Shown in pieces: positions 29,819-38,768 of a stretch of 64,000 nt of DNA. Source of the DNA: Kaustia mangrovi. GTDB lineage: Bacteria > Pseudomonadota > Alphaproteobacteria > Rhizobiales > Im1. A program made the translations under genes and the position numbers. Under the pieces are notes generated by a model. It saw only the letters and a list, made by a program, of their open reading frames with translations, was not told where the DNA came from and did no database searches. Position 1 is the first letter of the stretch; each line of letters begins with the position of its first letter. The stretch spans positions 4,144,501 to 4,208,500 of the forward strand of contig NZ_CP058214.1 of NCBI RefSeq assembly GCF_015482775.1. The letters run 5' to 3'.

Positions 29819-29943
29819 TGCCCACGCCCTTGCACGGCGCGAATCGACGCACCATCTGCAAGCGGCAAGGCACGAGCGGCGCGGCGATCCGCCCCTTTCG
29901 GGACGGCCATCGAAAAAATCGTCGCGGGGCCGTCAGGAATGTC

Positions 29944-29979
29944 TTGATTGTGACGCAATGGGCCGGTATATGCCGGCCC
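29944..29979 (+). promoter_or_regulatory. Probable speH promoter with an inverted repeat over the -10
   Basis: A -35 TTGATT (29944-29949), a 17-bp spacer and a -10 TATATG (29967-29972) precede speH. The -10 is exactly framed by a perfect 7-bp inverted repeat GGGCCGG / CCGGCCC (29960-29966 and 29973-29979), which could be an operator or an RNA hairpin. Confidence 0.5.
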
Positions 29980-30026
29980 TCAAATCCAGACCCCCTGGGT
30001 TTCATCTACTGGTTGGGGAGGTTGCC

Positions 30027-30509
30027 ATGACCACAGAGGCCCTCTTCCAATTGGGGATGGACTTGGAGGCTCCAAGCACCGCCCAAACGGAAGATTACAC
30101 ATACCAATCCGAAGGCTCCGACGAGCTGGAGGGGCGGAAGGACCACTTTATCAGCAAGAACGGAGTCTCCTGTGCGGGGACCCATCTGATCATCGATCTG
30201 ATCGGCGCCGAGAAGATCGACGATATCGACCATATCGACCGGGCTCTGCGCGACTGCGTGGAGACGGCCGGTGCAACGCTGTTGCATATCCATCTGCATC
30301 ACTTCACGCCCAATAGCGGCGTGAGTGGCGTGGCGGTGCTGGCGGAAAGCCATATTTCCATCCACACATGGCCGGAGCGCGGCTACGCGGCGCTCGACGT
30401 GTTCATGTGCGGCGATGCCAAGCCGGAGCGCTGCGTGGATGTGCTCAGGCAATCGTTCGGGCCCCGCAAGGTCCGCGTGAAGGAAGTCCTGCGCGGCCGC
30501 GGAGCGTGA
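30027..30509 (+). CDS. speH: S-adenosylmethionine decarboxylase proenzyme
   Basis: The enzyme makes decarboxylated AdoMet, the aminopropyl donor for spermidine. The proenzyme cleaves itself to create a pyruvoyl group; here the cleavage serine is Ser108 after Glu107 in AESHISIHTWPE. The 160-residue chain carries an N-terminal extension of roughly 40 residues compared with the short bacterial type before GTHLIIDLIGAE. The ATG at 30027 has GGGGAGG seven bases upstream, excluding the longer frame. Spermidine synthase follows after 158 bp, giving a complete aminopropyl-transfer pair. Confidence 0.95.
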   Translation: MTTEALFQLGMDLEAPSTAQTEDYTYQSEGSDELEGRKDHFISKNGVSCAGTHLIIDLIGAEKIDDIDHIDRALRDCVETAGATLLHIHLHHFTPNSGVSGVAVLAESHISIHTWPERGYAALDVFMCGDAKPERCVDVLRQSFGPRKVRVKEVLRGRGA

Positions 30510-30667
30510 CCGGGCGCGATCCGACCGAACAGGGGGAGGGCGGTGCCGACGGTGCCGCCCGAACCGTCCCGGACCCGGGTTATCCAGTGTCATCCAGAAC
30601 ATGACAGCATGATGCGTGCCGGGCGCCATCGGCGCCTTGCGCGCTCCAGCCTGCGAGGGAGCTTCCA

Positions 30668-31555
30668 ATGACGCACTCCACGAGCGATGCCGGGCAGGGG
30701 ACCTGGTACTCGGAGACCCTGCACCGTGGCCTGCGCACCTCCATCGAGGCGCGCAAGGTGCTCTTCGACAGCGAGACCGAGCATCAGCGCCTCGTCGTGA
30801 TCGAGAGCGTCGGCTTCGGCAAGGTCGTGCTGCTCGACGGCGTCATCCAGCTCACCACGTCGGACGAGTTCATCTATCACGAGATGCTCGCCCATCTGCC
30901 GATCCTGGCCCATGGTGCGGTTTCCGACGTGCTGATCGTCGGCGGCGGCGACGGCGGCATGGCCGAGGAGGCGCTCAAGCACGACGGCGTGAAGCGGCTG
31001 ACCATGGTGGAGATCGACGCCGGCGTGATCGATTTCGCGCGCGAGCATCTGGCGGAGGTCAACAAGGGCTGCTTCGACGATCCCCGCTTCGATCTCGTCA
31101 TCGCCGACGGCAAGGACTTCGTCGCCTCCACGGACAAGCGCTACGACCTCGTCATCGTCGATTCGACCGACCCCATCGGCCCGGGCGAGGTGCTCTTCAC
31201 GGAGACCTTCTACGGCGCCTGCAAGTCGATCCTGAAGCCCGGCGGCATCCTGGTGACGCAGAACGGCGTGCCGTTCTTCCAGGCCGGCGAGCTGAAGGCC
31301 ACCATGGCCGCCTTCTCCGGCCTGTTCGCCGATGCGAGCTGCTACCTTGCCTCCGTGCCGACCTATTTCGGCGGCGACATGGCCTTCGGCTGGGGCACCG
31401 ACAATGCCGATCTCAGGACGGTGCCGCTCGAGACCCTGAAGGCGCGCTACGCCGCATCCGGCATAGACACGCGCTACTACACGCCCGAGGTTCACCAGGC
31501 CGCCTTCGCGCTGCCCGCCTATGTCCGCGACATGGTGGAGGCCGCCGGCCGATAG
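30668..31555 (+). CDS. speE: Spermidine synthase
   Basis: This cytosolic aminopropyltransferase makes spermidine from putrescine and decarboxylated AdoMet supplied by SpeH. The 295-residue product has GTWYSETLHRGLRTSIEAR at the N-terminus, the nucleotide loop DVLIVGGGDGGMAEEALKH and the catalytic aspartate region VIVDSTDPIGPGEVLFT. The YHEML substrate segment is also present. The ATG at 30668 has GAGGGAG upstream. Confidence 0.96.
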   Translation: MTHSTSDAGQGTWYSETLHRGLRTSIEARKVLFDSETEHQRLVVIESVGFGKVVLLDGVIQLTTSDEFIYHEMLAHLPILAHGAVSDVLIVGGGDGGMAEEALKHDGVKRLTMVEIDAGVIDFAREHLAEVNKGCFDDPRFDLVIADGKDFVASTDKRYDLVIVDSTDPIGPGEVLFTETFYGACKSILKPGGILVTQNGVPFFQAGELKATMAAFSGLFADASCYLASVPTYFGGDMAFGWGTDNADLRTVPLETLKARYAASGIDTRYYTPEVHQAAFALPAYVRDMVEAAGR

Positions 31556-31660
31556 GCCCTGCCTCCGCGCCGTTGCGCCTGGCCGCTCGCCTTGCCGCGC
31601 CGATTTGGCTATGATTTCCCTCCGGGGTCCGCGAGACACCATCAGGGCGAGGGTCAGGCA

Positions 31661-32254
31661 ATGAGGCACCTTGTGCGTGGCGGAATACTGGGGGTGGTGG
31701 CATTCGGCCTGGCCATGACCATGGCCTCGTCGGCGGCATCCGCCCAGCAGCGCCAGGCCGATGTCTTCGGCGGGATCGGCCGCTTCTTCGAAGAGCTCGG
31801 CAATGCCTTTTCGGGATCGTCGCGGCGGACGGTCTCCTTCGACACCAAATATGCGCCGAACTCCATCATCGTCAGCACGCGCCAGCGCGCGCTCTATTTC
31901 GTGACGCAGAGGGGGCGGGCGCTGCGCTACCCCGTCGGGGTCGGGCGCCAGGGCTTCCAGTGGAGCGGCGTCTCGCACATTTCGCGCAAGGCCAAATGGC
32001 CCGGCTGGACGCCGCCCGCCGCCATGCGCAAGCGCCAGCCCTATCTGCCGAAATACATGCCGGGCGGTCCCGGAAACCCGCTCGGCGCGCGCGCCCTCTA
32101 TATCTCCGGAACGCTCTACCGGATCCACGGGACGAGCGAGGCGCGCACCATCGGTCGGGCCGTGTCGTCGGGCTGCATCCGCATGCTGAACGACGATGTC
32201 ATCGACCTCTACCAGCGCGTGCCCATAGGCGCTAAGGTCTACGTCTATCAATAG
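31661..32254 (+). CDS. L,D-transpeptidase (YkuD domain)
   Basis: The enzyme forms 3-3 peptidoglycan cross-links or attaches proteins to the wall, using an active-site cysteine. The 197-residue precursor has a signal peptide ending near ASAQ (residues 1-29). The YkuD domain spans about residues 68-197, with the catalytic motif HGTSEARTIGRAVSSGCIRM, including the SxGCxR core. The ATG at 31661 opens the signal peptide; upstream extensions are not signal-like. It stands between the polyamine genes and an MBL-fold gene. Confidence 0.92.
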   Translation: MRHLVRGGILGVVAFGLAMTMASSAASAQQRQADVFGGIGRFFEELGNAFSGSSRRTVSFDTKYAPNSIIVSTRQRALYFVTQRGRALRYPVGVGRQGFQWSGVSHISRKAKWPGWTPPAAMRKRQPYLPKYMPGGPGNPLGARALYISGTLYRIHGTSEARTIGRAVSSGCIRMLNDDVIDLYQRVPIGAKVYVYQ

Positions 32255-32341
32255 ACCGGCGGGGCGGCCGCCAGGACGGGGTGCGCCGGCGCCCGCCATC
32301 GCTTGCCGCCTCCGCATGCCGGGAGAGGGGGAACGAGCGTC

Positions 32342-33241
32342 ATGAGACTGACCCTTCTGGGAACGGGCTGCCCGGTCGCGAGCGCGGAGCGCCTGGGGCC
32401 GGGAACGCTGATCCGCCATGGCGATGTCGCGGTGCTCGTGGATTGCGGATCGGGCGTCGCCCAGCGGCTCGTCCAGGCGGGATGCCCGGGGCGCGGTCTC
32501 GACGCGGTCCTCGTCACCCACATTCATTCCGACCATCTGGTCGACCTCTACCAGCTCATCGTTTCCTCGTGGCATCAGGGGCGGGAGAAGCCGTGGCTCG
32601 TCTACGGTCCGCCGGCCCTGCGTCCGCTCGTGAAGGAGATGATGGCGCTGTGGCAGGATGAGCGCCAGCTCAGGATCGCCCATGAGCACCGCCCCTCCAC
32701 CACGGGGCTGGAGGTGGAGGTGCGCCCGCTTCACGACGATGGCCATTTCGCCATTGGCGGGCTCGCCATAGAGAGCTTCGCCGTCGACCATCGCCCAGTC
32801 GAGCCGGCCTTCGGCCTGGCCTTCGGGGCGGGCGAGGGGACGGAGCACCGCCGTCTCGTCCTGTCCGGCGATACATGCCGCTGCCCGGCCGTCGTGGCGG
32901 CCGCGAAGGGCGCCGATCTCCTGGTGCACGAGGTGTTCGTGCATGCCGCCATGACGCCGGAGCCCGGCGTGCGCAGCCGCGAGACCATCGACCGGGTCGC
33001 GGCCTATCACACATCCTCCGGCGAGGTCGGCAAGATCGCCACGGAGGCGGGCGCCGGCGCCCTGGCGCTCACCCATATCGTGCCGCCCTCCGCCGACCGC
33101 GCCGCGCTTCTGCGCGAGGTGGCGGCGGATTTCTCCGGCCCCGTCATCGTCGGCGAGGACCTCATGGAGATCGATCTGGACGGCCGCGCCCTGCGTCACG
33201 GCACACTCCATCTCTCGCTCGGCCGGACCGGCGGGGACTGA
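32342..33241 (+). CDS. MBL-fold metal-dependent hydrolase (RNase Z-like)
   Basis: The 299-residue protein has the metallo-beta-lactamase fold with the zinc motif THIHSDHLVDLYQL, the LSGDTCRC strand carrying the third-ligand aspartate, and a late histidine in ALTHIVPP. The start MRLTLLGTGCP is typical of RNase Z and arylsulfatase-type members. No signal peptide is present, so it is cytosolic. The actual substrate is unknown; tRNA 3' processing is possible but the exosite arm of RNase Z is not evident. A GAGAGGGGGAACG precedes the ATG. Confidence 0.85.
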   Translation: MRLTLLGTGCPVASAERLGPGTLIRHGDVAVLVDCGSGVAQRLVQAGCPGRGLDAVLVTHIHSDHLVDLYQLIVSSWHQGREKPWLVYGPPALRPLVKEMMALWQDERQLRIAHEHRPSTTGLEVEVRPLHDDGHFAIGGLAIESFAVDHRPVEPAFGLAFGAGEGTEHRRLVLSGDTCRCPAVVAAAKGADLLVHEVFVHAAMTPEPGVRSRETIDRVAAYHTSSGEVGKIATEAGAGALALTHIVPPSADRAALLREVAADFSGPVIVGEDLMEIDLDGRALRHGTLHLSLGRTGGD

Positions 33242-33273
33242 CCGGCACGGGCCTCAACGTCCCGGGGGGCGTC

Positions 33274-33954
33274 ATGAACTGGTTCGCCTATATCGACCTC
33301 TATTGCGAGCGCACCGCGCCGGGGCTCATGAACGAGCCGGCCAATGCGGTGTCGAACGCCGCCTTCTTCCTCGCCGCGCTCCTTGCCATGCGGGCCGCGA
33401 TGAAGGCCGGGGACGCCGCCCGGCGCGACGGGTTCCTGTGGGTGCTGATCGCGCTCGTGGCGGTCATTGGCGCGGGCTCCGCCGCCTTTCACACCTTTGC
33501 GGAACGCTGGTCGCTGATCGCCGACGTGGCGCCGATCACGGCCTTCATCTATGCCTTCTTCTTCTATGCGATGAGGCGCTATATCGGGCTCGGCACGACC
33601 GGCGCGCTCGCGGCCATGGTCGCCTTTCTGGCTCTGTCCTTCGGCTTCGGCGAGCTCATGCCGGCGGGCGCGCTGAACGGCTCGGGCGACTATCTCCCCG
33701 CCTTCGCGGCCATGGTGGCCGTCGGGGCCGAACTCCTCCGGCGCGGCCATCCCGCGGGCCACTGGGTCCTGGGCGCGGGCGGCGTGTTCGCCATCTCGCT
33801 CACCTTCCGCACCGTCGATCCGGCCGTCTGCCCGGCCTTCCCCACCGGCACCCATTTCCTCTGGCACATCCTCAACGCCACGGTGCTCTACCTCCTCCTC
33901 ATGTCCGGCGTGCGTTACGGCGGGGGCGCGGAGCGCGGCGGGGCCGGCACATAA
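33274..33954 (+). CDS. Ceramidase-family membrane protein
   Basis: The 226-residue protein is an integral membrane protein with about seven helices. It resembles the alkaline ceramidase family (Pfam Ceramidase): YCERTAPGLMNEPANAVSN at the N-terminus, GAGSAAFHTFAERW, and HFLWHILNA near the end supply the Asp/His/Ser positions that form the zinc site in this superfamily. Bacterial members are hydrolases of unknown lipids. It starts 32 bp after the MBL gene, so coexpression is likely. Confidence 0.8.
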   Translation: MNWFAYIDLYCERTAPGLMNEPANAVSNAAFFLAALLAMRAAMKAGDAARRDGFLWVLIALVAVIGAGSAAFHTFAERWSLIADVAPITAFIYAFFFYAMRRYIGLGTTGALAAMVAFLALSFGFGELMPAGALNGSGDYLPAFAAMVAVGAELLRRGHPAGHWVLGAGGVFAISLTFRTVDPAVCPAFPTGTHFLWHILNATVLYLLLMSGVRYGGGAERGGAGT

Positions 33955-33962
33955 GGCAGAAA

Positions 33963-33997
33963 AGCCCCCCGGCCGGCGGGCGCGGGGGGCTTCCTTG
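33963..33997. terminator. Bidirectional terminator between the ceramidase-family gene and nrdJ
   Basis: A GC-rich stem AAGCCCCCC (33963-33971) and GGGGGGCTT (33985-33993), followed by CCTT, lies between two convergent genes. On the minus strand the A-rich flank becomes TTTT, so it should also stop nrdJ transcripts. Confidence 0.8.
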
Positions 33998-34031
33998 TCG
34001 TTCAGTGTCGGTCAGTGTGCGGTGCGGTGTC

Positions 34032-37000
34032 TCACGAGCATCCGCTCGTGGAACCGCAGGTGTCGCATTTCAGGCAGGTGCCGTTGCGGACCATGGTGAA
34101 GTTGCCGCATTCGCCGCAGGCCTCGCCCTCATAGCCCTTCATGCGGGCCTCCGCGACGCGGGCGGCGGCGATCTCGGTGTGCGAGGTGGTCGTGACGCCC
34201 ATGGCGGTCGTTTCCGTCGTGATGTCCTCGACCTCCATCTCCGCTACCGCGAGCGAGGGCGCCGGCTGGCCGGACGCCTCGGCGGGGTTTGCGACGGCGA
34301 CCGACAGCGCGCCGGACGACTTGCCGGGGATCACCACCAGATTGTCCGTCATCCGCCGGCGCAGGAAGCCGGAGGAAAGGAGCTTGGCGGCGGGCAGGGG
34401 GGCGGGCGCATGCTCGCTGCCGGCGCTGTCCGCGCCGTCGTCCCCGTCCGCCGGGGCCTTGCCCTCCTTCACGCCCTTGCCGAGCGCGTCGAAGCCGATG
34501 TCGCCGGGCTCGACATGGGCGAGGTCGTGGCGGCCGAGATAGGAGACCGCGAGCTCGCGGAACACATAGTCGAGGATCGAGGTCGCGTTCTTGATCGCCT
34601 CGTTGCCCTGCACGAAGCCGGCCGGCTCGAAGCGGGTGAAGGTGAAGGCCTCCACGAACTCCTCCAGCGGCACGCCGTACTGGAGGCCGAGCGACACGGC
34701 GATGGCGAAGTTGTTCATCATCGCCCGGAAGGCGGCGCCCTCCTTGTGCATGTCGATGAAGATCTCGCCGAGCGCGCCGTCCTCGTACTCGCCGGTCCTG
34801 AGATAGACCTTGTGGCCGCCGACAATGGCCTTCTGGGTGTAGCCCTTGCGGCGGTGGGGCAGCTTCTGGCGCTCGGCGCGTTCGGCCGGCATCTCCACGA
34901 TGCGCTCCACGATCTTCTCCACCACGCGTTCCACGCGCTGATTGGCGGGCTGGCTCGCCGCGACCTCCTCGACGAACTCGTCCTGCTCGTCCTCGTCGTC
35001 GGAAATGAGCTGGGCGTTGAGCGGCTGGGAGAGCTTGGAGCCGTCGCGATAGAGCGCATTGGCCTTCAGGGCGAGCTTCCAGGAGAGCATATAGGCCTCC
35101 TGCGTCTCCTCCGTCGTCGCCTCGTTCGGCATGTTGATGGTCTTGGAGATGGCGCCGGAGATGAAGGGCTGGGCGGCGGCCATCATGCGGATGTGGCTCT
35201 CCACCGACAGATAGCGCTTGCCGAGCCGGCCGCACGGATTGGCGCAGTCGAAGACGGCGAGATGCTCGTCCTTCAGGTGCGGTGCGCCCTCGAGCGTCAT
35301 GGCGCCGCAGCAGTGGATGTTGGCCGCCTCGATCTCCTTCCTGGAAAAGCCCAGATGGGCGAGCAGGTCGAAGGCGAGGTCGTTGAGCTGATCGTCGGTG
35401 AGCCCCAGCGTTTCCTTGCAGAAGGCCTCGCCGAGCGTCCACTTGTTGAAGACGAACTTGATGTCGAAGGCGGTCGCGAGCCCCGCCTCGACCGCCTCGA
35501 TGGCGGCGTCGGTGAAACCCTTCGCCTTGAGCGCCTCGTGATTGACGCCGGGCGCGTCCTTCAGCGTGCCGTGGCCGACCGCGTAGTCGACGATGGCCTT
35601 GATCTCGCCGGCCCCGTAGCCGAGCCCGCGCAGGGCTTCCGGAACGGCGCGGTTGATGATCTTGAAGTAGCCGCCGCCGGCGAGCTTCTTGAACTTGACC
35701 AGCGCGAAGTCGGGCTCGATGCCGGTCGTGTCGCAGTCCATGACGAGGCCGATCGTGCCGGTCGGCGCGATGACGGTGGCCTGCGCGTTGCGGTAGCCGT
35801 TCTTCTCGCCGAGCGCGACGGCGCGGTCCCAGGCCGCGCAGGCATGCTCGACAAGGGTCTGGTCGGGGCAGTTCGCGTGATCGAGCGCGACGGGGGCGAC
35901 GTTGAGCGCCTCGTAGCCCTCGCTCTCGCCATGGGCGGCGCGGGCATGGTTGCGCATGACGCGCAGCATGTGGTCGCGGTTCTTCTTGTAGCCGGGGAAG
36001 GGGCCGAGCTCGCCGGCCATCTCCGCGGAAGTGGCGTAGGATACGCCCGTCATGATCGCGGAGATCGCACCGCAGATCGCGCGGCCCTCGTCGGAATCGT
36101 AGGACACGCCGGAGGTCATGAGCAGGCCGCCGATATTGGCAAAGCCAAGGCCCAGCGTGCGGAACTCGTAGGACAGCGCCGCGATCTCCTTGGACGGGAA
36201 CTGCGCCATCATGACCGAGATCTCGAGCACGACGGTCCACAGCCTCACGGCGTGCTCGAAGGACTCCGTCTCGAACCGGCCGGTCTCCTTGTCGCGGAAC
36301 TGAAGCAGGTTCAGCGAGGCGAGATTGCAGGCCGTGTCGTCGAGGAACATGTATTCCGAGCACGGGTTCGATGCGCGGATCTCGCCCGATGCCGGGCAGG
36401 TGTGCCAGTCATTGATGGTGGTGTGGTACTGGATGCCGGGATCCGCGCAGGCCCAGGCGGCATAGCCGATCTTGTCCCACAGCGCGCGCGCCTTCACCGT
36501 CCTGGCGACGCCCTTGCGCATGCGCCAGTTGAGATTCCAGTCGCCGTCCTCCTCGACCGCGCGCAGGAAGTCGTCGGTGACGCGCACGGAATTGTTGGAG
36601 TTCTGGCCGGAAACCGTGCGGTAGGCCTCCGAATCCCAGTCGGTGTCGTAGGTGTCGAACGAGATGTCCGTGTGGCCCTGGCGCGCGAACTGGATGACCC
36701 TGCGGATAAGGCTGTCGGGCACGTGGTTGCGCCGCGCCTGGCGCACCGCGCGCTTGAGGGCGGGGTTGCGGTCGATCTCGTAGCAGTCCTCGCCCGGCGC
36801 CTCGCAGTTCACGCACGCCTTCATGATGGCGGAGAGGCTCTGCCTGACGAGCTTGGAGCCGGCGACGAGGGCGGCGACCTTCTGCTCCTCCTTCACCTTC
36901 CAGTCGATATAGGACTCGACATCCGGGTGGTCGATGTCGACCACGACCATCTTGGCCGCGCGCCTGGTGGTCCCGCCGGACTTGATGGCGCCCGCCGCCC

Positions 37001-37787
37001 GGTCGCCGATCTTCAGGAAGCTCATGAGGCCGGAGGACTTGCCGCCGCCCGAAAGCGGCTCGTTCTCGCCGCGGATGCGGGAGAAGTTGGAGCCCGTGCC
37101 GGAGCCGTACTTGAACAGCCGCGCCTCGCGCACCCACAGGTCCATGATGCCGCTCTCGTTGACGAGATCGTCCTCGATGGACTGGATGAAGCAGGCATGC
37201 GGCTGGGGATGCTCATAGGCCGATTTCGACTTCACCAGCTTGCCGGTGAACGGGTCGACATAGAAATGCCCCTGGGACGGGCCATCGATGCCATAGGCCC
37301 AGTGGAGGCCGGTATTGAACCATTGCGGGGAGTTCGGCGCGCATTTCTGTGTGGCGAGCATGTAGCACAGCTCGTCATAGAAGGCGCGCGCATCCTCCTC
37401 CCCGTCGAAATAGCCGCCCTTCCAGCCCCAGTAGGTCCAGGTTCCGGCCAGACGGTTGAACACCTGCCGGGCCTGGGTCTCCGAGCCGTAACGCTCATCC
37501 TCCGGCAGCTCGGCGAGCGCCGCCTCGTCGGGCACCGAGCGCCACAGCCACGAGGGAACGCTGTTCTCCTCCACGCGCTTCAGCCGTGCCGGCACGCCCG
37601 CCTTGCGGAAATATTTCTGCGCGATGATGTCGCTCGCCACCTGGCTCCACGCGGCCGGCACCTCGATATCCTCCAGCCGGAAGACGACGGAGCCGTCCGG
37701 ATTGCGAATCTCGCTCGTGGTGCGGCGGAACTCCAGTCCCTCGAAGGGCGACTGTCCGGCTTCAGTGTAACGGCGCTCGATGCGCAT
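34032..37787 (-). CDS. nrdJ: Adenosylcobalamin-dependent ribonucleotide reductase (class II)
   Basis: NrdJ reduces ribonucleotides to deoxyribonucleotides with adenosylcobalamin, with or without oxygen. The 1251-residue chain is the long alphaproteobacterial type. Visible are ATP-cone-free N-terminal segments, [39 protein letters not shown], the active-site region [39 protein letters not shown] and a C-terminal zinc ribbon with [19 protein letters not shown]. The start at 37787 follows GAGAGGG; the frame opens seven codons earlier without a site. No other reductase is in the window, so it may be the main dNTP source. It is read away from a shared regulatory region with NDUFA12. Confidence 0.97.
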   Translation of the reverse strand: MRIERRYTEAGQSPFEGLEFRRTTSEIRNPDGSVVFRLEDIEVPAAWSQVASDIIAQKYFRKAGVPARLKRVEENSVPSWLWRSVPDEAALAELPEDERYGSETQARQVFNRLAGTWTYWGWKGGYFDGEEDARAFYDELCYMLATQKCAPNSPQWFNTGLHWAYGIDGPSQGHFYVDPFTGKLVKSKSAYEHPQPHACFIQSIEDDLVNESGIMDLWVREARLFKYGSGTGSNFSRIRGENEPLSGGGKSSGLMSFLKIGDRAAGAIKSGGTTRRAAKMVVVDIDHPDVESYIDWKVKEEQKVAALVAGSKLVRQSLSAIMKACVNCEAPGEDCYEIDRNPALKRAVRQARRNHVPDSLIRRVIQFARQGHTDISFDTYDTDWDSEAYRTVSGQNSNNSVRVTDDFLRAVEEDGDWNLNWRMRKGVARTVKARALWDKIGYAAWACADPGIQYHTTINDWHTCPASGEIRASNPCSEYMFLDDTACNLASLNLLQFRDKETGRFETESFEHAVRLWTVVLEISVMMAQFPSKEIAALSYEFRTLGLGFANIGGLLMTSGVSYDSDEGRAICGAISAIMTGVSYATSAEMAGELGPFPGYKKNRDHMLRVMRNHARAAHGESEGYEALNVAPVALDHANCPDQTLVEHACAAWDRAVALGEKNGYRNAQATVIAPTGTIGLVMDCDTTGIEPDFALVKFKKLAGGGYFKIINRAVPEALRGLGYGAGEIKAIVDYAVGHGTLKDAPGVNHEALKAKGFTDAAIEAVEAGLATAFDIKFVFNKWTLGEAFCKETLGLTDDQLNDLAFDLLAHLGFSRKEIEAANIHCCGAMTLEGAPHLKDEHLAVFDCANPCGRLGKRYLSVESHIRMMAAAQPFISGAISKTINMPNEATTEETQEAYMLSWKLALKANALYRDGSKLSQPLNAQLISDDEDEQDEFVEEVAASQPANQRVERVVEKIVERIVEMPAERAERQKLPHRRKGYTQKAIVGGHKVYLRTGEYEDGALGEIFIDMHKEGAAFRAMMNNFAIAVSLGLQYGVPLEEFVEAFTFTRFEPAGFVQGNEAIKNATSILDYVFRELAVSYLGRHDLAHVEPGDIGFDALGKGVKEGKAPADGDDGADSAGSEHAPAPLPAAKLLSSGFLRRRMTDNLVVIPGKSSGALSVAVANPAEASGQPAPSLAVAEMEVEDITTETTAMGVTTTSHTEIAAARVAEARMKGYEGEACGECGNFTMVRNGTCLKCDTCGSTSGCS

Positions 37788-38075
37788 GGGACCCTCTCGA
37801 ATTCTCAAACCCGTCTTGCGGCCGGCAGGCCGCGCCGATCTGCCCCTGAATCAAGGACAAAAATCCTCCCACGCGGAACAGGCACAGGATCCGCGTTTGG
37901 GGCCAAGCCCCCACGCCCGCAAAGTCTGCAGACCGCTAACTCGTTACGAACGTTATGGTTTTTGTGTTTTACCCGAGAGCCGTGCGACGGGCCCTGAACA
38001 AGACCCCAACAATAGCGTCCCCGTCTCCCCCGAGTCCCGAGCCGATAGAAAGATAATCTCAACCCCGTGGCCGGA

Positions 38076-38091
38076 CGTCAAGCGCTAGTGT
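38076..38091. promoter_or_regulatory. Degenerate NrdR box (upstream member of a pair)
   Basis: Nine of 16 positions match the NrdR consensus ACACWATATATWGTGT, including an intact TAGTGT half. Its centre is exactly 31 bp from that of the strong box at 38107-38122, the usual spacing of tandem NrdR sites. Confidence 0.5.
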
Positions 38092-38092
38092 G

Positions 38093-38107
38093 TTAACGAA
38101 AGGTAAA
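38093..38107. promoter_or_regulatory. CtrA-like site in the nrdJ control region
   Basis: TTAA, seven bases, then TAAA (consensus TTAA-N7-TTAA; seven of eight fixed bases). It lies between the two NrdR boxes. CtrA is the alphaproteobacterial cell-cycle regulator. Confidence 0.4.
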
Positions 38108-38122
38108 CGCTATATATTGTGC
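38107..38122. promoter_or_regulatory. NrdR box overlapping the nrdJ -10
   Basis: ACGCTATATATTGTGC matches 14 of 16 positions of the NrdR consensus. NrdR is the repressor of ribonucleotide reductase genes and responds to ATP/dATP. Overlap with the promoter -10 fits repression. Confidence 0.8.
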
Positions 38123-38136
38123 CAGCTTGTTGACAA
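38109..38136 (-). promoter_or_regulatory. Probable nrdJ promoter
   Basis: On the minus strand, -35 TTGTCA (38136-38131), a 16-bp spacer and -10 TATAGC (38114-38109). The -10 is covered by the NrdR box. Confidence 0.55.
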
Positions 38137-38139
38137 CTC

Positions 38140-38148
38140 TGTGAATAA
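38140..38148. promoter_or_regulatory. DnaA box upstream of nrdJ
   Basis: TGTGAATAA is a perfect match to the DnaA consensus TTATNCACA on the minus strand, four bases upstream of the nrdJ -35. DnaA activates the nrdAB genes of E. coli; a like role here is inferred. Confidence 0.5.
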
Positions 38149-38338
38149 CCCTGTGTCCGCCGATTCGTGGCGTGGACTCAAGGCGATGGCGTGCGGCACT
38201 TGGGCTTCGGCTCCCGCCGTCGCTTGTGGGTGGACGGGGCGGGCGTCATGCGCCATATTCGCGCCGGGTTTGGCGGGCACGAGGAGACCATGGGTCCGGA
38301 CCGGTGCCTGCCCGCGGACGACGCAGGGTCTTTCGATT

Positions 38339-38728
38339 ATGACGCTCAAAACCTTTCTGCTCGAGTTCTTCACCTGGTGGAACGGCCAGACGCTCGGCAC
38401 GCGATTCTTTACCTGGCGAAAGGGGGAGTTCGTGGGCGAGGACGAGCTCGGCAACAAATACTACCGCGAGCGCGGCGGCAAGCGGCGCTGGGTGATCTAT
38501 AACGGCGAGGCGGAAGCCTCCCGCTCGACGTCGGACTGGCACGGCTGGCTGCATTACCGGGTCGACACGCCGCCGACCAAGGAACCCTATTCGGCGCGCC
38601 CCTGGCAGGCCCCCTACCAGCCGAACCCGACGGGCACGCCCGCCGCCTACCACCCGCCGGGAAGCCTCGCCGTGCCGCGTCCGCGCGAGGAAGGCTCCGG
38701 CGACTACGAGGCCTGGCGGCCCGAATAA
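38339..38728 (+). CDS. NADH:ubiquinone oxidoreductase subunit NDUFA12-like protein
   Basis: This 129-residue protein is the alphaproteobacterial counterpart of the mitochondrial complex I accessory subunit NDUFA12 (B17.2), peripheral to the matrix arm. The family core is evident: TWWNGQTLGTRFFTWRKGEFVGEDELGNKYY, of which the first half is WNGQTLGTRFFTWRKGEFVG, then RRWVIYNGEAEAS and WHGWLHYRVDTPPT, with a proline-rich C-terminus. The ATG at 38339 lies after AGGG at loose spacing. mlaD follows 40 bp downstream, as in related genomes. Confidence 0.93.
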   Translation: MTLKTFLLEFFTWWNGQTLGTRFFTWRKGEFVGEDELGNKYYRERGGKRRWVIYNGEAEASRSTSDWHGWLHYRVDTPPTKEPYSARPWQAPYQPNPTGTPAAYHPPGSLAVPRPREEGSGDYEAWRPE

Positions 38729-38768
38729 GCCCTCTAGGGCCTGCAACAGACAACAGGACGGACGCGTC

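Larger units (their letters stand above)
37788..38338. other. Divergent regulatory region of nrdJ and the NDUFA12 gene
   Basis: This 551-bp gap holds a nrdJ promoter with NrdR boxes, a CtrA-like site and a DnaA box around 38076-38148, placing the nrdJ start of transcription about 315 bases before its ATG. The long leader has a 6-bp stem CGCGGA/TCCGCG (37872-37877, 37890-37895) and a GGGGC/GCCCC hairpin (37899-37911). I see no cobalamin riboswitch box. Short open frames here look non-coding. Confidence 0.6.

Noticed and set aside
30590-33211. An 873-codon minus-strand open frame over speE, the YkuD gene and the MBL gene
   Set aside because: It covers three well-supported genes on the other strand and has a shadow-type composition.
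33303-37997. A 1564-codon open frame on the plus strand antisense to nrdJ
   Set aside because: It is a shadow of the strongly biased codon use of nrdJ; the predicted protein is Arg/Leu/Gly-rich, has no ribosome site and no recognisable domain, whereas nrdJ is full length and conserved.
37788-38100. Cobalamin riboswitch upstream of nrdJ
   Set aside because: A B12 riboswitch would be logical for a B12-dependent enzyme, but I could not find the conserved B12 box on the minus strand; NrdR boxes explain the control better.
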